Shown here piece by piece: positions 36,908 to 46,885 of a stretch of DNA of 64,000 bases. Numbering within the stretch: the stretch's first letter is position 1; the number at the start of each line of letters is the position of its first letter. The DNA is from Litoribacter populi (GTDB lineage Bacteria > Bacteroidota > Bacteroidia > Cytophagales > Cyclobacteriaceae). The position numbers and the translations under genes are program-made. The notes beneath the pieces were generated by a model that made no database searches, was not told the origin of the DNA, and worked only from the letters and a program-made list of their open reading frames with translations. Where the stretch lies: assembly GCF_007483685.1 (NCBI RefSeq), contig NZ_VMKN01000001.1:2916442-2980441 (forward strand). The letters are read 5' to 3'.

Positions 36908-37570
36908 ATGTTAAATAAGGATCAAATAGCCCAGCGAATTGCCAAAGAGGTGAAAAACGGGCAGTATATAAATTTAGGCATTGGTATCCCCACCTTGGTG
37001 GCTAATTACATTCCAGACGAACTGGAAGTGGTGCTTCAGTCCGAAAACGGACTATTAGGTATTGGCCCCTTCCCTACTGAGGAGAATGTGGACGCCGACC
37101 TTATCAATGCTGGCAAGCAAACCATTACAATGGTAAAGGGCTCGTCCCTTTTTAGTTCGGCTGAATCTTTTGGCATGATCAGAGGAGGCCATGTGCATCT
37201 GACCATTCTCGGTGCAATGGAAGTTTCCGAAAACGGTGACATTGCCAACTGGAAAATTCCAGGCAAGATGGTCAAAGGTATGGGTGGTGCAATGGATTTG
37301 GTGGCATCCGCCAAAAACATCATTGTAGCCATGCAGCATTGCAGCCGCGATGGAAAATCTAAACTATTGAAAGAATGTTCTTTGCCAATAACTGGGATTA
37401 AATGCGTCAACAAGATTGTTTCAGATCTGGCCGTGTTGGAGGTTTTGCCAGAGGGAGGCTTTAAACTGCTAGAACGTGCTCCTGGTGTCTCTGTGGAGGA
37501 AATCAAGAAAAAAACAGAAGGAAGGTTGGTTATAGAGGGCGAAATACCTGAAATGTCATTTGGTAGCTAA
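36908..37570 (+). CDS. scoB: 3-oxoacid CoA-transferase subunit B
   Basis: 220 aa. The catalytic glutamate is E46 in LQSENGLLGIGPFP, which forms the CoA thioester. NLGIGIPTLVANYIP and RGGHVHLTILGAMEVSENGDIANW are the familiar blocks. Together with subunit A it probably serves ketone-body or short-chain acid use, feeding acetyl-CoA to the TCA cycle. Confidence 0.93.
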   Translation: MLNKDQIAQRIAKEVKNGQYINLGIGIPTLVANYIPDELEVVLQSENGLLGIGPFPTEENVDADLINAGKQTITMVKGSSLFSSAESFGMIRGGHVHLTILGAMEVSENGDIANWKIPGKMVKGMGGAMDLVASAKNIIVAMQHCSRDGKSKLLKECSLPITGIKCVNKIVSDLAVLEVLPEGGFKLLERAPGVSVEEIKKKTEGRLVIEGEIPEMSFGS

Positions 37571-37679
37571 TTTTCAGACCTCTTACCCGAATTATATTTT
37601 TAAAAGGAAAAGTCTCTGTATAAGGAAAAGTTTCTTTTCTTTAGTAATTTAGCATTTGACTAACCGCAAGTGGAAAACT

Positions 37680-38021
37680 ATGAAAACTTCAGAGATAAAA
37701 TTTAAAGTTACATTAGACGAAAAAAATCTTCCTAAATCAATCGAGTGGGATGCTTCTGATAAAGAAGTTGACGGAATGGAAACTACCAAAAGCATCAGTT
37801 TGAATGTTTGGGATAATTTGAACAATAACACCCTGAGGATTGATCTATGGACGCAGGATTTGTCCGTGGTGGAAATGAAGAGGTTCTACATTGATATTCT
37901 AGGTGGTATGTCACAAACTATTCTTTCCAGTACCGGGGATGAATATATGTCAGAGGAAATGAAAGCTCTTTGTGACCGCTTAGTAGAACATGTCAACGAA
38001 GAAAACAAAAAGCAGCAATAA
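37680..38021 (+). CDS. gldC: GldC, gliding motility protein
   Basis: 113 aa from ATG 37680; an upstream in-frame start at 37656 is less likely. It resembles GldC of Flavobacterium: KTSEIKFKVTLDEKNLPKSIEWDASD, then ETTKSISLNVWDN and LRIDLWTQDLSVVEMKRFY. GldC supports gliding and is cytoplasmic. The usual neighbour gldB is not beside it here. It is the clearest evidence for the phylum and for gliding ability. Confidence 0.9.
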   Translation: MKTSEIKFKVTLDEKNLPKSIEWDASDKEVDGMETTKSISLNVWDNLNNNTLRIDLWTQDLSVVEMKRFYIDILGGMSQTILSSTGDEYMSEEMKALCDRLVEHVNEENKKQQ

Positions 38022-38036
38022 CGCATAAATTAGGCT

Positions 38037-38074
38037 ATAAAAAGAGCAGGTTGTAGATAACCTGCTCTTTTTTT
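38037..38074 (+). terminator. Terminator after gldC
   Basis: A long stem, AAAAGAGCAGGTT (38040-38052) with AACCTGCTCTTTT (38059-38071), around a GTAGAT loop and followed by T. Confidence 0.9.
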
Positions 38075-38238
38075 GTACCTACCCCCTCCTAAAGTTGTTT
38101 TTTCACTGATTATAGTTTCCAAAAAATTAAAAAAATAAGTTAAATACCTATTGATAGTATTTAATATTTTCATATATATTTAGGTACGGTTTAAAAACAT
38201 TAAACCGAAATTGGTTAGAAAAAGCAATAAACCTCCTA

Positions 38239-41130
38239 ATGCGTATGAAAATTTTTACCAGCAAAATGTGGCTCTCAGTGTTCCTACTGTTCGCCATAGT
38301 TTCCTTGGCTCCTTTCACTGTATTGGCCCAACAGACCAATATATCCGGTACAGTGACAGATGCCGAAACCGGCGAAACCTTAATCGGTGTTAATATCGTT
38401 GTGAAAGGCAAAGTAATCGGAACCATCACCGACAACAATGGTCGGTTCAGTTTAAGAGTAAACCAGGAACCTCCTATGACCTTGGTTTTTTCCATGGTGG
38501 GGTTTGCCTCTCAAGAGTTAACTATCAACGAGTCTAACGTAAGTAACCTAAAAATAAGCTTAATGGAGCAGACCATGTTAGGTCAGGAAGTGGTAGTTTC
38601 AGCCTCTAGAGTTGAGGAAAGCATCCTTCAGTCTCCTGTGACTATCGAAAAGATGGATATCCTAGCTATTCGAGAAACACCAGCCGACAACTATTATAAA
38701 GGAATCGCAAACCTGAAAGGTGTGGATGTGACCACTTCTTCCATCAACTTCCAAATCATCAACGCCCGTGGCTTCAACTCTACCGGAAACACCAGATTTG
38801 TTCAATTGACCGATGGAATGGACACCCAAGCTCCGGCTTTGAACTTCCCTATCGGCAACCTCAACGGCCCGTCTGAATTGGATGTGGAGAGCGTGGAATT
38901 TATTCCAGGCGCTTCCTCCGCCCTTTATGGACCAAACGCCTTTAACGGTATCCTTTTGGTAAACAGTAAAAACCCATTTGAATATCAGGGTTTGAGTGCG
39001 TTTTATCAGCAAGGTGTAAACCACATCAATGGCCGTCCAGGAGAGCCTCAAAGTGCACAACCAATGTATCAGGGCTCTATTAGATATGCCCATGCATTCA
39101 ACAACAAGTTTGCCTTCAAAGTAAATGGTTCATTTATGAGAGCTGAGGACTGGTATGGTACGGACAGAACCGACCTTAACAGAGCCGCTCAAGGCGACCT
39201 TCCTTTCAACCCCGGAGCCAATGCAGTCCATGTGTTTGGAGACGAGGTTTCTAATAACATCGGACTTTTAAGAAATGTGGCTGGAGTGCAACAAGCGGCC
39301 CAAGGAATGGGTCTTGGTGGTTATTTGAGCAGTATTCCTGATCAGGTGGTATCCAGAACAGGTTATGACGAGAGACATTTGGTGGACTATGGAGCAGAAA
39401 ACTATAAGTTGAATGCTGCTTTGCACTATAGAGTGACCGACAGAGCCGAACTTTCCTATACCTTTAATTATGGTGCTGGTACGTCAGTTTATACTGGCGC
39501 ACAAAGATATTCACTGAATAACTTTGAAATCAGCCAACACAAACTGGAACTGAAAGGAGACAACTTCTTTGTGAGAGGTTATACTACCATCGAAAACTCA
39601 GGTGATTCGTACATAGCTGACCTGACTGGCGTTGCCATCAATGATCGATGGAAAAACAATTCGGATTGGTTTGGTGAATATACCTTGAATTATATGGGAG
39701 CCCTTGCTCAACAACAAGTAGCACCAGGTGCGATGGGATCTCCTCAACAGCAAGCCGCCGCGCACCAGTTTGCAAGAGGGCAAGCAGACCAAGGAAGATT
39801 TATGCCTGGCACTACAGATTTTGAAAATGCCAAATCCGATATCCGAACCAATGTGATTCCACAAGGATCCTTATTTAATGACCAGTCTAGAATGTATATG
39901 GCGGAAGGCCAGTATGATTTTAAAAATGAGATAGACTTCATGGATCTTCAAGTGGGCGCATCTTTTAGAGTTTATGACCTTCGATCAAACGGGACCATTT
40001 TTGCGGATACGGAAGGAAATGATATTACAATTGAAGAGTATGGTGCTTTTGCTCAGGCTTCCAAGAGAGTACTTGACGACAGGTTAAAATTGACCGGATC
40101 CATTCGATATGACAAAAACGAGAATTTTGATGGTCAATTTAGCCCAAGAATCTCAGGTGTGTGGACACAGGGCAACAGTAATGTCAGACTTTCCTACCAG
40201 ACTGGCTTCAGAATGCCAACAACTCAGGCTCAGCACATTGATCTGAACGTGGTTTCAGCTAGGCTAATCGGTGGATTGCCGTTTTACAGAGACAAGTACA
40301 ATGTATTTGAGAATGCCTACACGATTGAGTCTGTAAATAACTATGCAGCCGCAGTAGGTGCTGGGGCAAGTCCGATTTCCCCAGAAGCAACCGGACAATT
40401 AGTACAGATTGAGTCTCTTCCTGACCTAAGACCTGAGCAGGTTCAATCTTTCGAAGTGGGATACAAGAGCCTCTTGGCCTCTAATAGATTAATGGTGGAT
40501 TTTGCTTACTACTACAATATTTACAATGACTTCATCACCCAAACATCTGTAAGAAGAGCACCGGGACAGGTATTCCCAGGCGCACTGCCTAACACGGATG
40601 AAGGCGCAATCAATGCAGTGAACGCTCCTACCCTATTGACTCCAATTACTGTTCCTGGTCAGGAAAACACTTTCCAGACTTACACCAATATTGTGGATAG
40701 GGAAGTAAGGGCTCACGGTGCAGCATTAGGCTTAACTTATAACTTACCGAGCAACTATACTTTGAGCGGTAATTATAACTTCAACCGACTGATCACTGAC
40801 CTTGGAGCAGGTTTCCTGAATGACTTCAACACTCCTGAACACAAAACCAACATTTCGTTTGGGAACAGAAAAGTGTACAAGAATCTTGGTTTCAATGTAA
40901 CCTACCGCTACCAGACCGGCTTCCGTTGGGAGTCGACATTTGCCCAGGGCGATGTTCCTGAGATCCACAACTTTGACGCTCAAGTGAGCTACAAAGTTCC
41001 TAACTTGAAATCAATTGTCAAGCTAGGCGGATCCAATATATTCAACAACAGATATATCCAAAACTTTGGTGGACCGACCATTGGAGCTATCTACTATGTT
41101 TCCATCACCTTTGATGAACTCTTAAATTAA
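38239..41130 (+). CDS. TonB-dependent outer-membrane receptor
   Basis: 963 aa. A signal peptide (to about residue 33, VLAQQ) is followed by a CarboxypepD_reg-like domain (ISGTVTDAETGETLIGVNIVVKG, about 36-115), a plug (about 120-235, with GFNSTGNTRFVQLTDGMD) and a 22-strand barrel. It should import a substrate by TonB; the ligand cannot be told. There is no SusD partner, but an SGNH lipoprotein follows after 8 bp. Upstream is an imperfect hairpin TAAATAC/GTATTTA near 38140-38162. Confidence 0.93.
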   Translation: MRMKIFTSKMWLSVFLLFAIVSLAPFTVLAQQTNISGTVTDAETGETLIGVNIVVKGKVIGTITDNNGRFSLRVNQEPPMTLVFSMVGFASQELTINESNVSNLKISLMEQTMLGQEVVVSASRVEESILQSPVTIEKMDILAIRETPADNYYKGIANLKGVDVTTSSINFQIINARGFNSTGNTRFVQLTDGMDTQAPALNFPIGNLNGPSELDVESVEFIPGASSALYGPNAFNGILLVNSKNPFEYQGLSAFYQQGVNHINGRPGEPQSAQPMYQGSIRYAHAFNNKFAFKVNGSFMRAEDWYGTDRTDLNRAAQGDLPFNPGANAVHVFGDEVSNNIGLLRNVAGVQQAAQGMGLGGYLSSIPDQVVSRTGYDERHLVDYGAENYKLNAALHYRVTDRAELSYTFNYGAGTSVYTGAQRYSLNNFEISQHKLELKGDNFFVRGYTTIENSGDSYIADLTGVAINDRWKNNSDWFGEYTLNYMGALAQQQVAPGAMGSPQQQAAAHQFARGQADQGRFMPGTTDFENAKSDIRTNVIPQGSLFNDQSRMYMAEGQYDFKNEIDFMDLQVGASFRVYDLRSNGTIFADTEGNDITIEEYGAFAQASKRVLDDRLKLTGSIRYDKNENFDGQFSPRISGVWTQGNSNVRLSYQTGFRMPTTQAQHIDLNVVSARLIGGLPFYRDKYNVFENAYTIESVNNYAAAVGAGASPISPEATGQLVQIESLPDLRPEQVQSFEVGYKSLLASNRLMVDFAYYYNIYNDFITQTSVRRAPGQVFPGALPNTDEGAINAVNAPTLLTPITVPGQENTFQTYTNIVDREVRAHGAALGLTYNLPSNYTLSGNYNFNRLITDLGAGFLNDFNTPEHKTNISFGNRKVYKNLGFNVTYRYQTGFRWESTFAQGDVPEIHNFDAQVSYKVPNLKSIVKLGGSNIFNNRYIQNFGGPTIGAIYYVSITFDELLN

Positions 41131-41138
41131 TCTGCCCT

Positions 41139-42596
41139 ATGAAGAATCTTAAGCAATATATATTTCTACTATCTATTGGTGCGCTTTCGGCTTGTAATTA
41201 TGAATTTCCGGAAACGGAGGTGCATGAACCCACAGCCGGGTCGGCTGATTTCACTAAAATGGTCAGCATAGGCAATTCCCTTACAGCAGGCTACATGGAT
41301 GGTGCCCTGTACAACCGAGGACAAGAAAATTCCTTCGCAGTAATCTTAGCAGAACAGCTGAGAGAAGTAGGTGGTGGTGACTTTAACGTCCCAAGCATTA
41401 ATAGTGAAAACGGTTTTTATACCATGGGACCAGGTGGCACCGCCGTGGGACGTCTTATTTTGACCGTGAATCCTGAAACTGGCGCCACTGGCCCGGCACC
41501 AATCGGGGCTGGAGATTTCCCCGCTCCATACACAGGAGACAAAACTGCTTTAAATAACTTTGGTGTTCCCGGAATCACTTTGGGCACAGCATTAACTCCA
41601 CTTACAGGAGGTCCTGAAAGCACCGAAAACCCAGCATACAACCCGATGTACGCTCGATTCGCATTAGCTCCGGGTCAGTCCACCGTAGTCGGGGATGCAG
41701 CCGCTGCTATGCAAAATGGCGGTACTTTCTTTACCTTTTGGCTAGGAAATAATGACGTGCTTGGCTATGCTACAGGAGGGGCTTCAAACCCTTCTATTCT
41801 GACTTCAAATGATGACTTCCAAGCCAGACTCTCTGCAGCCCTGGATGCTATGCTTGCTTCCAACCCAGAAGCAAAAGGTGCAGTTGCTAATATTCCTAGC
41901 TTGAATGTGCTCCCATATTTCCAACTGGTGCCTTGGAACGCACTCCCAATGACTGCAGAACAGGCTGCTCAGGCAAATGAGGGTTACCTTCTTTACAATG
42001 GCGGTCTTCAGCAGATAGAAGCAGCAGGAATGATAACAGAAGAGGAAAGGGAATTGCGGACCGTTGCTTTTTCTGCAGGTCAAAACGGGTTTGTAATGGA
42101 GGACGAAACCCTTACGGATTTGAGTGCATTGGGTCTTCCCTCTATCCGCCAAAGCAACGCAGGTGACAGGGCTACCCTTCCACTGGCACAGGCTTTAGGT
42201 CAGCCAGTCAATGGCGGAATCAGAGGTATCAGCCATCCGGTTGAAGACCGATTTGTATTACTCCCATCCGAGCAGGAAGAAATCACAACCAAGATCAATA
42301 CCTTTAATGGTTATATCAATGCTGCTGTTGAAGGCAATTCTGACAGGTTAGTTCTTGCTGACATCAAGGACCTTCTTGACCGTGCAGCGGCAGGACAAGT
42401 GTCAGCAGGTGGTGTCGGACTTAACGCATCCATCATTCCGCCAAACGGAGGACTGTCAGTGGATGGGGTTCACCCCAATGCCAGAGCACATGCATTTGTG
42501 GCCAACACCTTCATTGACGCTATCAACACCAAGTGGGGAGCCAACATCAGAAGGGTCAATCCTAACAACTTTGTAGGCAATGACCTCCCAAGGTAA
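41139..42596 (+). CDS. SGNH/GDSL-family lipoprotein hydrolase
   Basis: 485 aa. The lipobox is LSAC (C19). The SGNH blocks are present: S47 in SIGNSLTAGYMDG, Asn in FWLGNNDVLGYA, and D442/H445 in VDGVHPNARAHAF near the C-terminus, so the catalytic set is complete. It likely acts as an esterase at the outer membrane. It lies 8 bp after the TonB receptor, so the two probably work together in using some ester-containing compound. Confidence 0.85.
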   Translation: MKNLKQYIFLLSIGALSACNYEFPETEVHEPTAGSADFTKMVSIGNSLTAGYMDGALYNRGQENSFAVILAEQLREVGGGDFNVPSINSENGFYTMGPGGTAVGRLILTVNPETGATGPAPIGAGDFPAPYTGDKTALNNFGVPGITLGTALTPLTGGPESTENPAYNPMYARFALAPGQSTVVGDAAAAMQNGGTFFTFWLGNNDVLGYATGGASNPSILTSNDDFQARLSAALDAMLASNPEAKGAVANIPSLNVLPYFQLVPWNALPMTAEQAAQANEGYLLYNGGLQQIEAAGMITEEERELRTVAFSAGQNGFVMEDETLTDLSALGLPSIRQSNAGDRATLPLAQALGQPVNGGIRGISHPVEDRFVLLPSEQEEITTKINTFNGYINAAVEGNSDRLVLADIKDLLDRAAAGQVSAGGVGLNASIIPPNGGLSVDGVHPNARAHAFVANTFIDAINTKWGANIRRVNPNNFVGNDLPR

Positions 42597-42621
42597 TACC
42601 CACCAAACCACGCTTACAACC

Positions 42622-42651
42622 AAATCCCGGCCTCAGGTCGGGATTTTTTTT
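42622..42651 (+). terminator. Terminator after the SGNH hydrolase gene
   Basis: AATCCCGGCC (42623-42632) pairs with GGTCGGGATT (42636-42645), with one G-T wobble, and runs into eight T. Confidence 0.88.
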
Positions 42652-42724
42652 ATTCAACAAACTTTCATAAATTATTATTTGAGTTGTAATAACTTCCACC
42701 CCTATCTTCGGTTTCTTTCAAAAC

Positions 42725-43393
42725 ATGAAAAGTATACTTCGAATATTATTGATCCCAGCGCTTGTCATAATCGGATTGGGAGCCTTTTACTTTCTGTTCG
42801 CATTTTTGGGCATGATCATTCCTGTGGGGCCAGAAAAAGAAAGCTTTCCGAAGGAAGTTGAGATTTTTGTCCATACAAATGGCTTGCATGCAGACTTTGT
42901 ACTCCCTACCACCCACTCTGCTCACGACTGGAAGGAAGTTTTGGATGGAAAACATTTCGGAGATTTTGAGACACCTTACCTTTCTATAGGTTGGGGTGAA
43001 AAAAACTTTTATCTCAACACGCCTACCATGTCAGACCTAACGGCTCCTACTCTTGTTAAGGCACTTTTTATCCCCAGCACCTCAGCCATGCATGTGGATT
43101 ATATGTATGGAAAACCTCGGGTCGGCGACAACGCAAGCAGCATATTAGTATCGGAGCAGATGTATCTAGAGTTGGTGGATTATATTCTAGAGACCTTTGA
43201 GCTAAAGGAAGGGAAGGCAATTTTGATTGACCATAAGGGTTACCACGATTACGACCAATTTTATAGGGCTAAAGGCAAATACCACGCTTTATGGACCTGT
43301 AACAATTGGACAAATCGGGGATTGAAAAAAATCGGGTTAAGAAATTCACTTTGGACACCTATGGATTGGGGGGTCTTCTATTATTTAGAGTGA
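42725..43393 (+). CDS. DUF2459 / TIGR02117-family membrane-anchored protein
   Basis: 222 aa. One N-terminal membrane anchor (residues 6-32) is followed by a soluble domain with EIFVHTNGLHADFVLPT, YLSIGWGEKNFYLNTP, the SAMHVDYMY strand and ALWTCNNWTNRGLKKIG, which I recognise as TIGR02117/DUF2459 (first described near urease genes). The conserved His, Asp and Cys suggest an enzyme, perhaps a permuted papain-like fold, but no activity is established. It is monocistronic. Confidence 0.85.
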   Translation: MKSILRILLIPALVIIGLGAFYFLFAFLGMIIPVGPEKESFPKEVEIFVHTNGLHADFVLPTTHSAHDWKEVLDGKHFGDFETPYLSIGWGEKNFYLNTPTMSDLTAPTLVKALFIPSTSAMHVDYMYGKPRVGDNASSILVSEQMYLELVDYILETFELKEGKAILIDHKGYHDYDQFYRAKGKYHALWTCNNWTNRGLKKIGLRNSLWTPMDWGVFYYLE

Positions 43394-43499
43394 AAAGGAA
43401 ATAGAGGAATAATGAATAGGGAAATATAAAAATATAGTAATATCGAATTATTCCTTTGGCAAGGGCTTTGCGTTAGGTTAGCAAAACGTCTAAAATATG

Positions 43500-43531
43500 A
43501 AAATCCCAACCTAAAAGATTGGGATTTTTCA
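43500..43531. terminator. Hairpin between the DUF2459 gene and the tRNA genes
   Basis: AAATCCCAA (43501-43509) pairs with TTGGGATTT (43519-43527) around a 9-base loop. It has a T run on both sides and can end the DUF2459 transcript and the tRNA-Glu transcript coming from the opposite strand. Confidence 0.6.
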
Positions 43532-43617
43532 CTCACTTTAACCACTAACAACCATAAAACAAAAATTCATCATGCTTTTGGCAATCTGAACGATGATGTA
43601 TGAACATCATTTTGTCG

Positions 43618-43689
43618 TAGTCCGTACGGGAATCGAACCCGTGTTTCATCCGTGAAAGGGATGCGTCCTAACCCCTAGACGAACGGACC
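43618..43689 (-). tRNA. tRNA-Glu (anticodon TTC), copy 2
   Basis: 72 nt. Read on the minus strand, acceptor GGTCCGT pairs with ACGGACT (first pair G-U); the anticodon arm CATCC-CTTTCAC-GGATG gives TTC, and the T arm ACGGG-TTCGATT-CCCGT is regular. CCA is not encoded. It is identical to the next copy 98 bp away. Confidence 0.95.
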
Positions 43690-43695
43690 ATATTT

Positions 43696-43814
43696 GGAAT
43701 GACAAGAAAATTGAGTAGTCCGTACGGGAATCGAACCCGTGTTTCATCCGTGAAAGGGATGCGTCCTAACCCCTAGACGAACGGACCATTTTGAATTGTT
43801 TTCTTGTCATTTCC
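43696..43814. repeat. Inverted repeat enclosing the first tRNA-Glu copy
   Basis: AATGACAAGAAAA (43698-43710) and its complement TTTTCTTGTCATT (43799-43811) pair perfectly over 13 bp and enclose one whole tRNA gene. In a transcript this would form a long stem with the tRNA in the loop, like the processing stems around rRNA genes. Confidence 0.55.
43716..43787 (-). tRNA. tRNA-Glu (anticodon TTC), copy 1
   Basis: 72 nt and base-for-base the same as the other copy; on the minus strand this is the promoter-proximal gene. The tandem copies look like a recent duplication, since the spacers around them differ. Confidence 0.95.
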
Positions 43815-43986
43815 GAATGGTGATGCAAATATAGAGGGTTCTTTTCATAATCCAAAACCTGCCTAAAAAATAATTGTACTTTTCCTTTAATTCACTGATT
43901 GCTAGCTCCAAATATTTTATACTAGTGAATACGCCCCATCTTTAGTAAATTCGCAGAAGTTTTTATCAACTCAATAAGACAAATAA

Positions 43987-44991
<1,005 letters not shown>

Positions 44992-45013
44992 TTTTCCAAA
45001 GACTTATAAATAT

Positions 45014-45046
45014 AAAGGCTGTTTCGAATTAGAGACAGCCTTTTTT
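45014..45046. terminator. Terminator after gapA
   Basis: AAAGGCTGT (45014-45022) pairs with ACAGCCTTT (45035-45043), followed by T. The convergent DUF6266-like gene ends 15 bp later and may use it as well. Confidence 0.82.
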
Positions 45047-45061
45047 ACTCCATTACGACTT

Positions 45062-45718
45062 TTACACCCAGCCTAAATACAAAGAATCTGATAGCACAGT
45101 TGAAGTCTTGTCCCAAGCACTTACTTGGCTAAATGCCAGGTAGACATGCCCACTCCATGTGTCCATATTATTTTGCTGCGGCCATAGATACCCCTTATCC
45201 TTTCTATAGCCCCCAGCAACCTCCCATTTCACCCTCATATCTTCAGGATTGTATAGTAGTAAGAAGGCCTGGTCAAATGGCTTAGCACTAGAAATCCAAG
45301 AGTTGTCCTCCCAACTAAACTGCAGCCCTTCTGAAGTCCTTTCCACCGTGACACCTTGCGGAGGCAAAAGGGATCCAAGACTAATTTTGAATAAAGAGGG
45401 ATCCAATACGTACTCAGAGCCATTGTGGCTAAACGCATTGCTTTGAGTATGCGAAAGGCAAGCGTGAAACGGCCTCCTAGCCCCATCTATATGCTCTTGA
45501 TACCCGAATGCGATGGGCCGCGTCAGGATTTTTAAAAATCCCTGGGATTGTTTCATCCGGCTATAAGTTTGTTTTTTAGGTTCACTGACGCGTTTTTTTT
45601 CAGCCTTTGTTCTTTTTCTTGGCCGTTTTCGCGCATAATACCTATCTCCAATTTTTACTAATACCATATTCCCCAATAGCCCACTTAGAGCACCTGAAGT
45701 AATGTCTACTTTTGCCAT
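45062..45718 (-). CDS. DUF6266-like protein
   Basis: 218 aa, no signal peptide. The N-terminus has the pattern of DUF6266 proteins: SGALSGLLGNMVLVKIGDRYYARKRPRKRTKAEKK, a small-residue hairpin followed by a basic stretch, then VSEPKKQTYSRMKQSQGFLKI. The C-terminal half has strands typical of a fibronectin-like fold (GLQFSWEDNSW, FDQAFLLLYNPED). Function is unknown; the resemblance to phage-like structural proteins is only a guess. Upstream lies a striking array of 11-bp-spaced repeats. Confidence 0.7.
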   Translation of the reverse strand: MAKVDITSGALSGLLGNMVLVKIGDRYYARKRPRKRTKAEKKRVSEPKKQTYSRMKQSQGFLKILTRPIAFGYQEHIDGARRPFHACLSHTQSNAFSHNGSEYVLDPSLFKISLGSLLPPQGVTVERTSEGLQFSWEDNSWISSAKPFDQAFLLLYNPEDMRVKWEVAGGYRKDKGYLWPQQNNMDTWSGHVYLAFSQVSAWDKTSTVLSDSLYLGWV

Positions 45719-46074
45719 GTTTTATAGTTAGGTTAAAATTAAAAGAAAATAATACATAATTAAATCAATAGCAAATATTAAGCCATACTTTAAGCTTATA
45801 CCAACATATAATTAACCAATATTTAATCAGTCACAGACTAATTCTACACTGGTTGAACACTGGTTTTAGACTGGTTAAAGACTGGTTTATATTTTTAGAA
45901 TGGTTTAATTATTTACGAAGCCTATCGCCAAGGATATCAGCTTTATGCCCAAAGATTGCTTCCCTATACTTTTAGAGATAATTATCCAAATGACTTTTAA
46001 AAATTTTGTAACCTTTTGATTCTTTTGAGGTTCTGTACAAAACATCAAATCTATCAATTCAACCACCTACTACT
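45719..46074. other. Divergent intergenic region with phased repeat array
   Basis: 356 bp between the DUF6266-like gene and the peroxiredoxin gene. No gene. The only distinct structure is the repeat array at 45837-45905. Promoters for both genes should lie here but no full TAnnTTTG box with a -33 partner is evident. Confidence 0.5.
45837..45905. repeat. Array of ACTGGTT boxes at exact 11-bp spacing
   Basis: ACTGGTT starts at 45848, 45859, 45870 and 45881, exactly 11 bp apart. A weaker unit, ACTAATT, sits in the same phase at 45837, and AATGGTT at 45899 lies out of phase. The bases between the boxes differ, so the boxes themselves are conserved, not a copied long unit. The spacing puts them on one face of the helix, as for cooperative binding of a regulator or replication-type protein. 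Confidence 0.8.
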
Positions 46075-46710
46075 ATGTCACTAAAACTTGGAGACCAAGC
46101 CCCAGACTTCACCGCGGATAGCACAGAAGGAAAGATCAATTTTCATGAATATTTGGGCAATAATTGGGGTGTGCTATTCAGCCATCCTGCTGATTTCACA
46201 CCAGTTTGCACCACGGAACTGGGTACTACTGCTAAGCTCAAGAAGGATTTTGAGAAGAGAAACACAAAAGTCATAGCCTTAAGTGTAGATGGGCTCGAAA
46301 GCCATAAGGAATGGGTGAAGGACATCAACGAAACCCAGAACACGGATGTTAACTTTCCCATAATCGCCGATGAGGACCGAAAGGTTTCCGAACTTTATGA
46401 CATGATCCATCCCAATTCGAATGAAAATGCGACAGTTAGATCTGTATTTGTTATTGGACCTGATAAAAAAATCAAGTTGATGATCACCTATCCTGCCAGT
46501 ACAGGGAGGAATTTTGATGAATTGATTCGGGTAATTGATTCTCTCCAGTTAACTGCCAACTACTCAGTAGCAACTCCCGCAAACTGGAAACACGGGGAAG
46601 ATGTGGTGATCGCACCGGCAATCGCAGATGCTGATATACCTGATAAATTCCCAAAAGGGCATAAAAGAATCAAGCCATATTTGAGAACTACTCCTCAGCC
46701 CAATCTTTAG
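46075..46710 (+). CDS. 1-Cys peroxiredoxin (Prx6/AhpC-TSA)
   Basis: 211 aa. The peroxidatic Cys is C45 in HPADFTPVCTTELG. The longer C-terminal domain (VATPANWKHGEDVVIAPAI) distinguishes the Prx6 class from Bcp and AhpC. It reduces hydrogen peroxide and lipid peroxides. No second resolving Cys is seen. It is monocistronic. Confidence 0.93.
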   Translation: MSLKLGDQAPDFTADSTEGKINFHEYLGNNWGVLFSHPADFTPVCTTELGTTAKLKKDFEKRNTKVIALSVDGLESHKEWVKDINETQNTDVNFPIIADEDRKVSELYDMIHPNSNENATVRSVFVIGPDKKIKLMITYPASTGRNFDELIRVIDSLQLTANYSVATPANWKHGEDVVIAPAIADADIPDKFPKGHKRIKPYLRTTPQPNL

Positions 46711-46885
46711 GTTTAGAGGGTTAATTCCTGACGCTTCGAGTTGCGTGAGGGTTAGAGGGTTAGGTTCCATACCCAACTCATCACTTCAGTCGCAGATCAG
46801 TTGTGGAGTTACCGGAAGATAATCCTAAACCAAGGTAAAATTCGATGGAATGTACCCAACTTCGCTAAATTGGTTGATGAACTTG

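Noticed and set aside
41805-42152. 115-codon antisense frame in the SGNH gene
   Set aside because: It lies within a well-supported gene and shows no domain.
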